Positions 1 through 12,073 of a stretch of 64,000 bases of DNA are shown here, piece after piece; position 1 is the stretch's first letter; each line of letters opens with the position of its first letter. The DNA is from Microcebus murinus (taxonomy: Eukaryota; Chordata; Mammalia; Primates; Cheirogaleidae). Under the pieces are notes generated by a model. It was not told where the DNA came from. It did not search any database and worked only from the letters and a program-made list of their open reading frames with translations. Where the stretch lies: assembly GCF_040939455.1 (NCBI RefSeq), contig NC_134106.1, positions 75,399,001 through 75,463,000 of the forward strand, read 5' to 3'. The translations under genes and the position numbers were made by a program.

Positions 1-288
1 TCCAAACCAAACTCCAGCTCCTTATTGGCATATAAATTTGTGGTAATGGTAAATGATGATAATCCCATAAATGCATGGATAATATACCCAAGTTTAACCA
101 AAATTATAGCCCATGCTCTTTCTATTGCTACTTAATAAATTCCATCTCAAACAGAAGGTAGTTTTTCCTAAAACAAGTCCTTTTCTTTGTAAAGCACTTG
201 ATGTAGCAGAACTTTGTGATGTAATATTCTGTTACAAATTCTGCAAAATGTGTATTTTTTGTTTCATAAGCCCAGAGAGTCTCTAAAA

Positions 289-289
<1 letters not shown>
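1..289. other. Unassigned AT-rich non-coding DNA
   Basis: No gene, splice-supported exon or repeat family that I recognise. The short reading frames here are AT-rich and show no protein-like composition. Confidence 0.5.

Positions 290-342
<53 letters not shown>
290..342. repeat. (CA)n/(TA)n microsatellite
   Basis: A CA dinucleotide run passes directly into a TA run, about 53 bp together. This is a compound microsatellite of the kind usually polymorphic between individuals. Confidence 0.95.
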
Positions 343-715
343 ATACTTCCTCAGATAAAAGCAGCATGATTCAGAGCTGGTTGGGTGTGTGCAGTCCGAG
401 CTGCCTTTCCTCTGATGTTAAAAGACCCACATGGCCTCCTTTGCAACCCATCGGCAGCCCAGGTCAGGTGCCCAGCCATGGGGCAGAAAGAGGTTCTGAT
501 CTCTGTTTTTTTAATAGCAGTCCCCAAACTGGCATACTTGCTTCTTCTATCATCTGGTTCCAATTTTCAGTTATGTCTTCTCAGCCTTATTGAATACATG
601 TCCTTTGTTCTAATTAACTCCAAGTTATTTTAGAAAGAGAAAGGGTCAGAGTGAAATGCACAAATAAATGGGCTTCAAAGATTCCGTTGTCTGAGCCTCT
701 AAGCAAGACTCTTGC
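343..715. other. Unassigned non-coding DNA
   Basis: I see no recognisable gene or repeat. Overlapping short frames exist on both strands, but none has a recognisable domain or plausible splice structure. Confidence 0.45.
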
Positions 716-868
716 CTGCTGGGCTAACCAGCCCCGCCCTCTCTCCAAAAGCCCCCAAGTCTGGCCACTTCTTCCATCTCCCACCACTCTCTCATGCCTG
801 GACTATTGTCACAGCCTCCCAACTGGCCTGCTGTGTCCACCCTGCCCCAAACTTCAGGCACTATGATC
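716..868 (+). repeat. L2 (CR1-like LINE) fragment, left half
   Basis: The stretch running through CATGCCTGGACTATTGTCAC, the CAACTGGCCTGCTG-type phrase and a C-rich tail has the pattern of the L2 LINE 3' ORF region. The L2 pattern resumes at about 2470, so this copy was split by the antisense L1 lying between. Confidence 0.6.
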
Positions 869-2345
869 TTTTTATGATTTATTATGAAAGTAAAATTTAC
901 ATCCAGTGAAATACACAGAGCTTAAGCACATGAGTTCTGGTCATCTACCTGCATAACCATCCTGCCCATCAAGAGCACAGAACATTCCAGTCCCGGCAGT
1001 CAGAGCCCTCATGCCCCTCTGCAGTGAGTGCCCGCCCCGACAGGCAACCACTTTCCTCTTTGTATCACTGTCCACTCGCTTTGCCTGTTCTGGAACTTTA
1101 CAAGTAGAAGAACACAGCATATCCTCTTTGGGGTCTGCCTTTTTTCATGCAAATAAGGCCTCCATGTTGTCGTGTATATGCATAGTTCATTTTTTATGAG
1201 TAGTTTCCATCTATAAATATCCCATCATTTGTCTAATCCGTTATTGTTGAACATTTGCATTGTTTCCCAGGTGTGATTCCTATGAACCAAGTTGATATAA
1301 ACATTTGTGCACAAGTCTTTTTGTGGACATGTGTCCATTTCTCTTCTGTGAATCCTCAGGAATGCAACTGTGGGGTTAGAGCATAGGTTTAGTCTTATGA
1401 GGTAACAGCCAGTTTGTGAAAGCGTTTGTACCATTTTACACTCCTACCAACGATGTATGAGAGTTCTAGTTTCTCCACAGCCACACCGGCACTGCCAGTC
1501 TTTGCCACTTTTAGCTATCCTGAAGGAGTGTAATGGTTTCTCATTATGGCATAAAGGTGCATTTCTCAGATGACTAGAGATGACAAGCACGTTTTCATAT
1601 GATTATTGGCCATTTGTACATCTCTATTCAAGTCTTTTGCCCCATTTTAAAAACAGAGTGGCCTTTTTATTATTGAGTTCTAGGAATTCTTTATATAGTC
1701 TGGATACAAATCCTTTGTATCTGGACACAAGTGTTTGTCAGATACATGCATTGCAGATATTTTTCCTTAGTTTGTGGATTGCCATTTGTATTCTCTTAAT
1801 GATGTCTTTTGATGAACAGCAGTTTTTAATTTTAATGAAGACCAATCTATCAGTGATCTGGGGGGTCCTCTCTAAGAAACCTCTGCCTATCCTAAAGTCT
1901 ATAGGACATTCTCCTCTGTTATTCTACAAACTCTGTAATGTTAGAGTTTATGTTTAGGTGTGTATACACCTCAAATTATTTCTGTGTATAGTGTGAGGTA
2001 GGAAGCAAGGTTAACTTTTTCCCTAAATGTTTATCTAGTTGTTCCAGCACATTTGTTGCAAAGACATTTTCCCCCTGGAATTGTCTTGGCAACATTCTCC
2101 AAAAAATCAATTGGTCATATATATGTGGGTTTCTTTCAGGACTCTCCGTTCTGCTCCACTGATTTATTTGTCTTTCCTTTTGCCAACACCACATAACCTT
2201 GAGTAGCTTTATAATAAATTTTGAAATCATGCAGTGAGAGTCTTCCAACTTGGTCCCTTTTTAGAATTGTTTTAACTTTTCTAGGTCCTTTGCATTTCCA
2301 TATATGTTTTGGATCAACTTGTAAATTGTGATCAAGGCACTATAA
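869..2345 (-). repeat. L1 LINE 3' part, antisense, inserted in L2
   Basis: The plus strand shows the complement of L1 ORF2 and 3' UTR landmarks: TATTGGCCATTTGTACATCT, GGAATTCTTTATATAGTC, and the complement of the 'rain of sequential hybridisation' region around 1220-1500. No open ORF2 survives; stops and indels are frequent, as in an old L1M-type copy. It separates two L2 segments. Confidence 0.85.
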
Positions 2346-2409
2346 CAGTTTAAAAATAAGCATCTTTGCGAGTCAAACAATTTTTTTTAAATAAACATAT
2401 ATGTCCATT

Positions 2410-2450
2410 TGCGGGGGGGGGTAAAAAATAAATAAATAAAAATAAGCATT
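2410..2450. repeat. Poly-G and A-rich simple sequence
   Basis: A run of nine G is followed by an AAATA-type simple repeat. It sits next to the junction between the antisense L1 and the resumed L2. Confidence 0.7.
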
Positions 2451-2469
2451 ATGTCATCCCTCTCTCCTC

Positions 2470-2850
2470 CTCCCCCACCACAGTGAAAACTTCCAATGAC
2501 TCCAGTTACCCTTGCAAGAAAATCTAACCTTGTCAACATGGCCTCCATGTCTGGCCTTTCTTATTCCTTGCTGGGTCCTGGGTCCACATAGCAGGACACA
2601 GCACAAAGCACTGGGGCTGCTCTGTAACAAAGGCTGTAGCCATGAACTTCTGTTCTTCCCAGGGGCCTTTGACTACTCCAGGAAAGCCCAGTCCAGGAAT
2701 GATGAAAGATGACAGTCCCATGGCTCTGCCTAAGGACATTTTTCTCTTTTCATGACAACCATATTGCAGGACCCTGACAGTGTAGGATTTTCCAAATTCT
2801 TGCCTCAAATCTAATACCTCTTCCCTTCGCAGCACAGGCTTCCTACAAAA
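2470..2850 (+). repeat. L2 fragment, right half
   Basis: The L2 pattern resumes with AACTTCCAATGACTCC, then ACATGGCCTCCATGTCTGGC, which are LINE2 3' ORF features. The order and strand match the fragment ending near 868, so the two are best read as one L2 interrupted by L1. Confidence 0.6.
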
Positions 2851-3120
2851 TTCCCTTGGAAATTTTTCTGATTATTAGTGTAATCACAGAATTGATCAAT
2901 ATTGGCAGCATATAATAATGAATGTGTCTTATGGACATTACGAGCTTGATGCACAAGCTCACTTTTCTGGTAGTAGAAAATGCAGCATTTTACATTAATT
3001 TTAATGGAAATTAATGGTTGCTTATAAGTTTTTGCCCATGAGCTAATATTGTTCCTGTTATCCTACATTGTGAGAGATGAACATACCATATAGCTACTTA
3101 AAAACTGGATGGTCAAACAA
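2851..3120. other. Unassigned non-coding DNA
   Basis: AT-rich and without recognised elements or coding potential. Confidence 0.4.
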
Positions 3121-3255
3121 TAATACACTGAGCATTCGTTCAGCACTTCATATGTGCCCAAACACTGTCTGAACAATCTAAATCTAATGCAAATTAAGCC
3201 ATTTGATCCTCTCATCTATTCTTCAAGGTAAGTACTTTTATCACCCACACTGTAT
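3121..3255 (-). repeat. MIR SINE, antisense
   Basis: The plus strand reads as the complement of the MIR core and tail (CAGCACTTCATATGTGCC, then a ...TCCTCTCATCTATTCTTCAAGG... segment). It is strongly diverged, as expected of this mammal-wide SINE. Confidence 0.6.
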
Positions 3256-3714
3256 GACACTCCTGCCTGCTTGGTGGCCTGTTGGGAGCTTCTGATGGTT
3301 GGGGGGTCACATCCCCTATGGCAGGAAGGGAGCCACTGGAAACCACTAATGTTATCCACATGCCATGTTTGGACAGCCCCAAAATAGGACACATGCCCCC
3401 ACTCCTTAAGCAGTATGGCCTCTCCCCAGGTGCTACCATCACGACAGCCTCCCTCCGCTCCATGTACACACACAAGGTCACTGTGACCTCTGTGCAGCCT
3501 CCGTGGCCAGTGTCAACCCTGGCCTGCCCAGGAGGGCTGCCTTTGTGAGTGTCCATTTCTGAGCCACTGCCCTGCGACTGACTCACACTAGCCCCTGGCC
3601 CACCAGCCAGCGGGCACTTGGAAGAGCCGCCTCCTATTCATTGAGTTACGAGATTCAATTCTCCCAGGCCTCTGTTCTTGCCCCATCACAGCAGAAAGAT
3701 CACGTGGGGTGGAG
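3256..3714. other. Unassigned GC-moderate DNA
   Basis: Overlapping frames of up to 124 codons occur here on both strands, but no frame is favoured and no domain is recognisable. I see no gene. Confidence 0.45.
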
Positions 3715-3902
3715 TTGCACCTCGTATGGCTATGGAATCCGCCAGGCCCAGTTTGAATCCTGCCTCTGCTGTTTCTACCATTTAACTTTAGGCAAGTTGC
3801 CTTTTCTCTCCACATTTTCGTACCCTGACCTGTAAAACAGGAGTCATATTTACTTCATGGATTTGCCGTGAGAATTTATTGGGATAATGTGCACAACAGC
3901 TT
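3715..3902 (+). repeat. MIR SINE
   Basis: The box-B-like GTTTGAATCCTGCCTCTGC, the CTTTAGGCAAGTTGCC core and the TGTAAAACAGGAGTCAT segment occur in MIR order. This is a tRNA-derived SINE on the plus strand. Confidence 0.85.
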
Positions 3903-4695
3903 GCCAGCCCTCTTCTACTCCTCCCCTGCCTTCCCTCTGCTCCTTCCATCTGCCCTCCAGGCTCCATCCGGGGACCTCCTCCTTTCTGTAAACACTGATG
4001 CCGTGGGGATCCATCCAGCCTCAGGGCTCTAAATTCATCTCTATGCTGATGCCTTCCCCATACCTTGCAGCTGGGCATCTCAAACTCCTGATCACGTGCA
4101 AAGACAACTCCTGACTTAACCTCACATCTCCTCCAGGCTTCTAGATGTCCAGACCTAGGACCATTGGAAAGAATCATCTTTCTGTTCCTTTCTCTCTCAG
4201 GCCATATCTACTTGTCAGTATCTGCTGCTACTCTTCCTTCGGTAGAATCTCTAATTCAGCCACTTCTCCTTGCCTCCATTGTGGCCACCCTGGTCCCAGC
4301 TAGCACCACCTCTCTCCCGGGTGACTGCAGAGTCCTCTCAGCCCACCTCCCTGCCAGCAGCCCTGCCCCTCACTTAGTGTCTCTCAAGCCCAGCCGCCAG
4401 GGGGTCCTGCTGCACTCAGCCCCTCCAAAGGCCTCCAGTGCTATCCAGTCTGAAGGATCCAGTGAGCCTCCCTCTGCGGCCATCCCTTCCTCTCTCCTCC
4501 TCACTCACTCTGCCTCTACCACACTGCGCCTGTGCCATTAACAAGCCCAGGACACTCCCCGCTCAGGCCCTGTGACTGCTGTTCCCTCTGCCTGGATGCT
4601 GTTCCCCGACCTCCACCTAGCTCCCTCCCCCAGGTCCTACACATCTGCTCCAATGTCACTCCATCATGAGGACCTCAACTGTCCCCCCAACTGTC
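3903..4695 (+). repeat. L2 LINE, 3' ORF part
   Basis: A C/T-rich stretch contains L2 landmarks such as CCTGGATGCTGTTCCCC followed by CACATCTGCTCCAATGTCAC. The plus-strand frame at 4164-4541 (125 codons) lies inside this LINE and is not a cellular gene. Confidence 0.75.
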
Positions 4696-4699
4696 CCTG

Positions 4700-6535
4700 G
4701 CACCTTCACATGTTTGAGTATTTTTTAAAATTTTAACACATATTAAATATGTAATATAAAATTTAGTTACTTTTAAGTATACAGTTCTGTGATGCCTTTT
4801 AAGTACATTCACAGTGCTCTGCAGCCACCACCACCATCCATCTCCAGAACTTTCACATCTTCCCAAAATGAAAATCTGCACCCATTAAACAAGGATTCCT
4901 CACTGCCCCTCTCCCTAGACCCTGGAAATCACCATTCCACCTCTATGCACTGGACTGCTCTAGATACCCCATGTTATCTAGATAGAGTCACAGGGTATTT
5001 GTCTGCTGTGACTGGCTTGTTTCCCTCAGCATAATGTCCTCTAGGGTCATCCGTGTTGTAGCCTATCTCAACATTTCCTCCCTTTTTAAGCTGAATAATA
5101 TTCACTGTATGTACATACGGCATTTTGTTCATCCATTCATCAGTCAATAGACACTTGGTTGTTTCCACCTTTTGGCCTTCATGAATGATGCTGCCATGAA
5201 CATGGGGGTGCACATATCTGTTTGGGTCCTGCTTTCACATCTTTTGAGTATATAACAAGAAGTGGAATTTTGGAATCATGTGGTAATTCTATGTTTAATT
5301 GTCTAAGGCAATGCCATACTGTCTTCCACAGCAGCTGTACCATTTTACATCCCCACCTCAGTACCAGCAATGCACAAGCCTTCCAATTTCTCCAAATATT
5401 CTCCAACATTGGTTTTTTCCTGTTTTCTTTTTTTGATAATAGCAATCCTAATGGGTGTGAAGTGGTGTCTCGTTGAGGTTTTGATTCACATTTCCCTAAT
5501 GATTAGTGATGATGCTGGGCATCTTTCCATGTGTTTAGTGGCCATCTGTATAAAGAAATGTCTTTTCAAGTCCTTTGACCATTTTTTATAATCTAGTTAT
5601 TTGATTTTTTGTTGTTGTTGTTGAGTTGTTGGAGTTCTTTATATATTCTGGATATCAATCCCTTATCAGATAGAAGATTTGCAAATATTTTCTTCCATTC
5701 CACGTGTTGCCTTTTCACCCCTTTTCACTCTTTTGATGCACACACGTTTTTAATTTTGAAATAGCCTAAATTACTTTTAGACAAATTTTTACTAATATGT
5801 TTTCTAAAATTTTTTCAAAAGCCTGTTCTTTTGGTGTTCTATCTAAGCATTGCTAAATCCAATGTGGTAAGGCCTTTCCTTCATGTTTTCTTCTCATTGT
5901 TTATTAGTGCTACCTCTTACATTTAGGTCTTTTATCCATTTTGAGTTAATTTTTGTATATGATGTAAGGTAAGGTTCCAACTTCATTCTTTTGCACATAG
6001 ATACCAGTTGTCTCACCACCATTTGTTGACAAGACTGTTCTTGGTCTTGATACCTTTGTCAGAGATCATTGACCACATAAGTGAGATGCCAGCCCCAGCA
6101 ATATTTTAGGACAGGTTTTTCTATTTCTGTAAAATACATCATTGAGATTTTGATAGCGATTGCACTGAATCTATAGATTGCCTTGGTAGTATTGACATTT
6201 TAACAATATAAAGTCTCCCCATCTATGAACACAAGATGCCTTTCCATTTATTTTTGTCTCCTTTCATTCCTTTCAGCAATGTTGTAGTTTTCAATGTACA
6301 GGTCCTTCACCTCCTTGGTTAAGTTTATTCCTCAGCATTTTGTTCTTTTCAATGCTATTATAAATAGAATTGTTTTCTCAATTTCCTTATGGCTTCTTCA
6401 TTATTAGTGTATAGAAATCCAACTGATTTCTGCACATTGATTTTTATCCTGCAACTTTGCTGAATTTGTTTATTAGCTCTAACAAATCTTTTTTGGTAAA
6501 ATCAGTAGGGTTTTCTACATAAAAGATCATCTCAT
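4700..6535 (-). repeat. L1 LINE 3' half, antisense
   Basis: Complementary L1 landmarks run in order: AAGCTGAATAATATTCACTG, a CATCCATTCATCAGTC-type segment, TTGGTTTTTTCCTGTTTTC, then the complement of mid ORF2 (AATTCTTTTGCACATAGATA, CTATAGATTGCCTTGG). It is about 1.8 kb, 5'-truncated and full of stops, so it has no coding capacity. Confidence 0.9.
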
Positions 6536-6639
6536 GTGCCAACAGAGACTGTTCCACTTCTTCCTTTCCAATTTACCATGCTTGATTTTCATCCACAGTG
6601 TTCATCACCATCTGACATACCATAAATGTACTGGTGTAT

Positions 6640-6800
6640 TAGTTCATTGCCTGACTCCTCCAAGACTAAAAAGTAAGTTCCATAATGGCAGGTACTTTTT
6701 ACCTGCTTTTTTCGCTGCCCCTTGAAAGTGCCTGGCTCATAGTAGGTGCTCAACAAATAGTTCTGAAATGAATGAATCACCTCACCTGGCACACAGAAGG
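6640..6800 (+). repeat. L2 3' end
   Basis: TAAGTTCCATAATGGCAGG, then GTGCCTGGCTCATAGTAGG and TGCTCAACAAATAGTTCTG, ending in an ATGAATGAAT-type tail. This is the recognisable 3' end of a LINE2. Confidence 0.85.
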
Positions 6801-7850
6801 GACTTAGCAAATGGTAGCAAAAAATAATAATTATTATTTTTTTACACAGTATTTTACAGCAAGAGTAGTAAGTAAGCCTTAAAATGAAAAGTTTTCATTA
6901 TGCAGAATGATTGCAGTGTCAAAAAATAAACAGCACCATGACTCCAGCTACACTGGAGTCCCAGGGCAGGCCCCGACTCACTCCCTGGCATGCCCTTTCA
7001 AGTAATCCCTGTGGCCATCACAGATGACAACTCAGTTCAGGTGCCAATCTACACAGAAGGACTTCTGTAAACAGGCCACTCTGTCCCGTCATCCCTGGTC
7101 AAATCCTCCATGATATCCCATGGGGCCAGGGCTGGCCCAGCCAGAGGGCTGGCCAAGTGGCCAGTGTCCAAAATCTGTGGAGCTGGAGCTGGGACAGGGA
7201 CTCCTGCCAAAGGCAGCACACAGGACCGAGAGCCAGGGCAGCCTGTCACAGCCCACTAGGAAGAGCCTGGGTTCCAATACAAACAGAAGCCAGAGTGCCG
7301 AGGGTGGAGCCAAGGCCAGGGCGACAGAGCCAAGGCTCAAAGTAAGTAGGTCGGTCAGGAGCCAGTACTGGGGGGGTGGGGGAGATGTCACGGTCATGGT
7401 CTGCGGGACCAGCCGGGGCTGGCACTGGCATCTGTGCGTAACAGGTGGGGCCCTTGCGGAGCCGACGTATAAGGACCAGGGGCAGAGCAGGCATCCTCAG
7501 CGTCTTGGCATATTCCCGGCTCAGCTCCTTTTCTGCAACACCCTTGGCTTAAATATAGCACTTCCTGGGAAAGGCTGTTTCTTCTCTCAGGGGCTAATTA
7601 GGAAAGTAACCATGTTCCCCATTCCCAAATGCCTTCTAAGGTGAGCTGACCTTAGAATATTATTCCATTTTAGATCTGATCTCCCACCTGATATTTCTCT
7701 AAATACAAAAACACCCTGAACTAAGATTATCTAAAATTCTAATCAAGATAATAATTATAATAAATATATATATATAAAGTGCCAATATTCTGCCAGTTCC
7801 CCTTCGAGCCACTAAGATTGGGCTTCCTGAGAAAACAGTGAATGATTTAG
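6801..7850. other. Unassigned DNA, possible low-copy intronic sequence
   Basis: No familiar repeat. The 7040-7500 part is GC-richer and holds overlapping open frames on both strands (up to 174 codons), but these overlap one another without a preferred frame. A short (TA)n lies near 7765. Confidence 0.45.
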
Positions 7851-8694
7851 ATCGAAAGTTCTCAAACTTTAAAGTGCCTGGACCCTTGTACCCTTAAAAA
7901 TTATTGAAGATTCTTGGCCGGGCGCTGTGGCTCACGCCTGTAATCCTAGCTCTTGGGAGGCCGAGGCGGGCGGATTGCTCGAGGTCAGGAGTTCAAAACC
8001 AGCCTGAGCAAGAGCGAGACCCCGTCTCTACTATAAATAGAAAGAAATTAATTGGCCAACTGATATATATATATAAAAAAAAATTAGCCGGGCATGGTGG
8101 CACATGCCTGTAGTCCCAGCTACCCGGGAGGCTGAGGCAGAAGGATCACTCGAGCCCAGGAGTTTGAGGTTGCTGTGAGCTAGGCTGACGCCACGGCACT
8201 CACTCTAGCCTGGGCAACAAAGTGAGACTCTGTCTCAAAAAAAAAAAAATTATTGAAGATTCCAATGAGCTTTTGTTTATGTAGGTTGTATCTACCAATT
8301 TACCGTATTAGTAATTAAAATAGGGAATTTTAAAACTATTTATTCATTTTAAAATAGTAGCAATAAAACCATTACATGTTAATGTAAATAGCATCACTTT
8401 TATGAAAAATAATCACAATTCCAAATAAAAATTCCATGTAAAGAATGGCATTGTTTTACATATTAGCAAACTGTTTAAAGATCTGGCGTAATCTGGTTTA
8501 AAGATCTGGTTTAGTAAAAGACAGCTGCACTCTCATATCTGCTTTTACGCTGTTGTGATGCGTTGTTTTGGTTGAAGTTCATGATGAAAATCCAGTGTCT
8601 CACACACAGGTAGTCGCACACCTACTTTTCAGGTAGCACCTGGAAGGGTCTTGGGGACACCCAGGGTCCTCACACCATGCTTTGAAAATCACCG
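7851..8694 (+). mobile_element. hAT-Charlie-type DNA transposon remnant, copy 1 (split by Alu)
   Basis: It begins AAGTTCTCAAACTTTAAAG and ends CATGCTTTGAAAATCACCG, a degenerate terminal inverted repeat of the CAGTGGTTCTCAAACTTT type. Inside are AATGAGCTTTTGTTTATG, AATTTACCGTATTAGTAATT and GGCATTGTTTTACAT. The same internal words recur in the copy at 36472-37355. No transposase frame remains. A lemur Alu (7916-8249) interrupts it. Confidence 0.75.
7916..8249 (+). mobile_element. Lemur-type Alu SINE 1
   Basis: A full dimer from GGCCGGGCGCTGTGGCTCAC to an A-tail, with the lemur linker (TACTATAAATAGAAAG, then TTGGCCAACTGATATATA). The flanking target-site duplication is AAATTATTGAAGATTC, seen before the element and again after the tail. 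It lies inside the hAT element. Confidence 0.97.
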
Positions 8695-9130
8695 GTTTGG
8701 ATAACGATGGTGCCATCACCATTCTTCTCACCCACGTGGACCTTGGAGATGAGGAGAAGCAGGACTCAGGATAGGAGGGAAGATGATTGTGGGGTGAAGG
8801 ATGCAGAGTAGTCACAGGGTTGGTGCTTCATTCTCCAGATACACTGGCCAAGAGCGGACTGACCCAAGCGGCTCGGCTCCCTCCTGGGGAAAGGCAGTGT
8901 TGAGATGGAGTTTCCTGATGAGCCAGCCCTGGACCACAGTTGGTAGGGACCAAATGCTGAAAGGGAACAATTTTGGGGAGACAGGTCCTGGGGAGGGAAG
9001 CAGAGTGCAGCAGTACTCACCCCGAGATGCACACTGGATCACCTGGGAGATTGAAGTGCTGATTTGATTGGTCTGAGCAAAAGCCTGAATAGCAGGGGTT
9101 TTGAAAGCTCCCCAGGTGGTTCCCATGTGC
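8695..9130. other. Unassigned non-coding DNA
   Basis: No repeat or exon recognised. Frames on both strands overlap without preference. Confidence 0.4.
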
Positions 9131-9131
9131 A

Positions 9132-9325
9132 GCCAGCGTGAGCACTGAAGTGGGCTCAGGAAGCAGACCACCTGGGTTTGAATCCTTGCTCCACTAGCTA
9201 TATACACAACTCTCACTAGTTGTATAACTAACCTCAGGCCAATTATTCAGCATCGGTTTACTTATCTGCAAAATGGGAAGGTCATGAGGGATGTTGTGAA
9301 CGCTCCGTGAGATCACCCATCTAGA
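9132..9325 (+). repeat. MIR SINE
   Basis: CCTGGGTTTGAATCCTTGCT (box B region), then TTTACTTATCTGCAAAATGG and a ...GTTGTGAACGCTC... tail. This is a plus-strand MIR. Confidence 0.88.
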
Positions 9326-9670
9326 GTTCTTGGCGCTGTGACTGGCAGAGTGTGTACTGGGCAGGATGCAGCTGTCACTATTTGTTATGGAGGTGGTCAG
9401 AGCAGCTGTCAGCCTCTTCCAGCTTCCATGGCCGAGTGTCTCCGAGGAAGCTGCCCCACACACAGGACAAGGCACTGCCACCAAGTAGATGTACAACGTG
9501 GGTCTTCTGTTTCCTCCTCTGGAAATACAGGTATTCATCGACTCCCCCCCGCCAGGATCCAATCCCAGTCTCCAGGGGAACAGCAGAGCTCTTGGCTGAG
9601 ATGCACAAAGGTGATGTCACTAGAAACAGGTGCAGGAGAAGCCGGCGCAGAGCGCATGACGGTGCTCACG

Positions 9671-9671
<1 letters not shown>
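9326..9671. other. Unassigned non-coding DNA
   Basis: No recognised repeat. Frames that cross this stretch continue into the GT microsatellite and encode Cys-Val runs, an artefact. Confidence 0.45.

Positions 9672-9718
<47 letters not shown>
9672..9718. repeat. (GT)n microsatellite
   Basis: An almost pure GT run of about 47 bp. Confidence 0.97.
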
Positions 9719-9720
<2 letters not shown>

Positions 9721-11640
9721 ACATGCCCCATAGTCAGACTCCGATGCTGTTTTTTCCCTTTAAAATTATTGAAACATCTCAAATCTATTACAGATGGCAG
9801 AGAGGAAAACACAAGAGTGGAAATATTTTAATGGCTTATTCTTGGCCTGTGCGCTGTCCAGAGAGACCTGGAACGAATGAGGCTCCCTCCTCATCTGTCC
9901 CTGAGAACATCATTATTACACATCACACGCTGCGTTCCGCCTCGGAGCATCCCCGAAAGTGAACAGCCACGGGGCCAGGGCAAGACAGGCGGACCTGGCA
10001 CGCTCCCTGCACGGGCGGAACGGCCATGACGCCATCGCTTTATTAGGAGGCAGGATGAATCATGCAACACTTCTTCTAGAATTACTGGCTGTGGACAGCT
10101 CCTCCAGCTGTTTACAGGGCGGAATCTGAGAGCCTCCAAACACAGATGTGCCGCTGAGTCTCATGACACCCGCACGCCTCGAGATGGGCCCGCCGTGCGG
10201 ATGGCCGGTGTCATTTCCTTCAGGTTTATTGGCTTTTGTGAATTCACACAGAGAGAGGTGCCAAACAGGCCGAGATAACTAACAGAAATGAACCGGAGGG
10301 AGCATCTCGGGCCAATCCTGTGCCTCCTGGAGGAACTATATCTAATCGCCCAGGACACAGAGTTGTCCGGGCTGCCTACGGCCACTAAGGGAGCCAGGGA
10401 AACACAGAGATAATTGGATGCAGGGCTCAGCACACTTCATCAGGAGCAAGATTACAGAGGCTAATCCTTCAGACTCAGTGGGTCGGGTGGCAATTAGCAA
10501 GCCTCATTAAGGGATCAACCCTCACATCCGGGTCTTGAGGATTGACTCTAAGTTAAGCCGCAGACATGTTGGGCTGATTAAGGGAGCAGGGGGCTGGCCC
10601 CATGCCAAGATTTCACCTTCCCAACTGCCCCACAGCGAACGTGTTTGGAGGCCAGACGCTGATAAAATGTTTAGAAGCAAAGAGGGTTGCTTGTTTTTTC
10701 ATTTTGTTTTTCTTTTTAAATTTTTTTGGTTGTATTCACAGCAATAAATGTATGTTCCATCAAGAGGCAATTAACTAGCTTGAAAATCTCTGCCAAACTG
10801 CTCGGTATGAAATGACTTCTTACGCTTTGCGAGCACGCTGCACTCTACCGCGTGGGCGTTTTCCTCTGCCCAGTGAACATCACCCTGGCCATCTCAGCGT
10901 GACACTGCGGGGCCCCTGTCGGCATCGAGGGGGCTGCAGCGCCTCAAGTGGAGGTGGTACCAGGCTCTGCCTGTGACTCCTGCCTGAGAAGATGCCGGGT
11001 TCTGTACCTGTCTCCTCAGGACAGCCACCAAAGGTGTGGGCGTGGGGGGTGTCTACTCTCAAGCGTGGGTTCCGGGCCCCCACTGGCTCCTGAATGGGGA
11101 GGACCCCCACCCCGCAATCCTCAGACCCTCCCTCCACAGACCACGCTGGGCAGCCGGAGGGCCCAGCTCACTGCAGGACGGGGTCACCTCCCCAGCCGGC
11201 TGCCACCCCAGTTCCGGCTCCCCCTAGGGGTCTCACCGGGAGGTATTTCTTTTCCTGTGTGCAGTGTCAGGTTAAGAAAGGCAATGAGGCTGAAGGAAAT
11301 GGAAATGAATTTAAACTTGGCTAAAATCTGTAGTTCCTAATGCTGACATCACAAAGGAACCCGCTAATCACATAGCCTTTCTTCTCATTCTTTCTTGTAA
11401 AAGAATGCTTCAGAAGCCTCCAGAATGAGGTGTTTCTATTTCTCAGCTATTTACCTTTATGCCTAAAGTTATATTAGTTTTGTGAACAAATATTTTATTC
11501 CTTCTGCTGATTCTGCTATTCTCTAGCCTGTGAGCTTGAGAAGGGAATGTGTGGGCTGAGGGAAGGGGGTCCGATAGGCAGAAAGGGGGGGAAGAAGACA
11601 CTCCCCTCCACCTCTGATACCTGCTGTCAGCCTGCCAGGG
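9719..11640. other. Repeat-poor unique stretch, candidate regulatory DNA
   Basis: About 1.9 kb with none of the common primate repeats that fill the neighbouring DNA, and with more CpG than its surroundings. The 10030-10560 part holds many TAAT/ATTA-core words (GATAATTGGATG, GGCAATTAGCAAG, CTCATTAAGG) and an ATGAATCATGCAA element. I see no exon. Retention of repeat-free DNA inside a repeat-dense intron or intergenic region is compatible with a conserved non-coding element, but conservation cannot be judged from one sequence. Confidence 0.4.
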
Positions 11641-11698
11641 AGATCAACGAGCTTATGCAAGTCACAAAAGCAAACAAAACAAAAAAACCAAAATCAAT

Positions 11699-11740
11699 CT
11701 CTCTCTCTCTCTCTCCCCCCCCCCACGCACACACACATAC
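11699..11740. repeat. (CT)n/(C)n/(CA)n simple repeat
   Basis: A CT run followed by a C run and a short CA run, on the plus strand. Confidence 0.9.
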
Positions 11741-12073
11741 CCCAAAATAACAATGACGCTTACCTGTTCCTGAACTGCACGCTTTAACAGAGGTAGACCC
11801 ATGGTAAAATTCACTCTCTGAATTGTCAAAGCTCTCATTTCATCCAAATTTAAATCATACCTGTGTGGAACAGACACAAAATAAGACATTGAACCGTTGG
11901 TGACAGCGTGGAGGCTCTGGGACGCTTTGAGCCAGGGCTCAGACAGAGCGATGTCTCTGCTGTGTCTCTTGGTGGACACTGCGCACACTGTGCGTGTCAC
12001 ACAGACTGTGTGTTCCACACGGCTGGCCAGGTGGGAGTGGGGACGGAAGGATGTCCTGACAGGAACAGCCTAA
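11741..12073. other. Unassigned DNA between simple repeat and Alu
   Basis: No recognised repeat or coding signal. Confidence 0.4.

Noticed and set aside
7120..7644. 174-codon plus-strand frame in GC-richer DNA
   Set aside because: Competing frames on both strands, no recognisable domain, no CpG island, no splice support.
9338..9962. Several overlapping frames of up to 159 codons with Cys-Val runs
   Set aside because: They cross the (GT)n microsatellite in several frames; the Cys-Val stretch is a repeat artefact.
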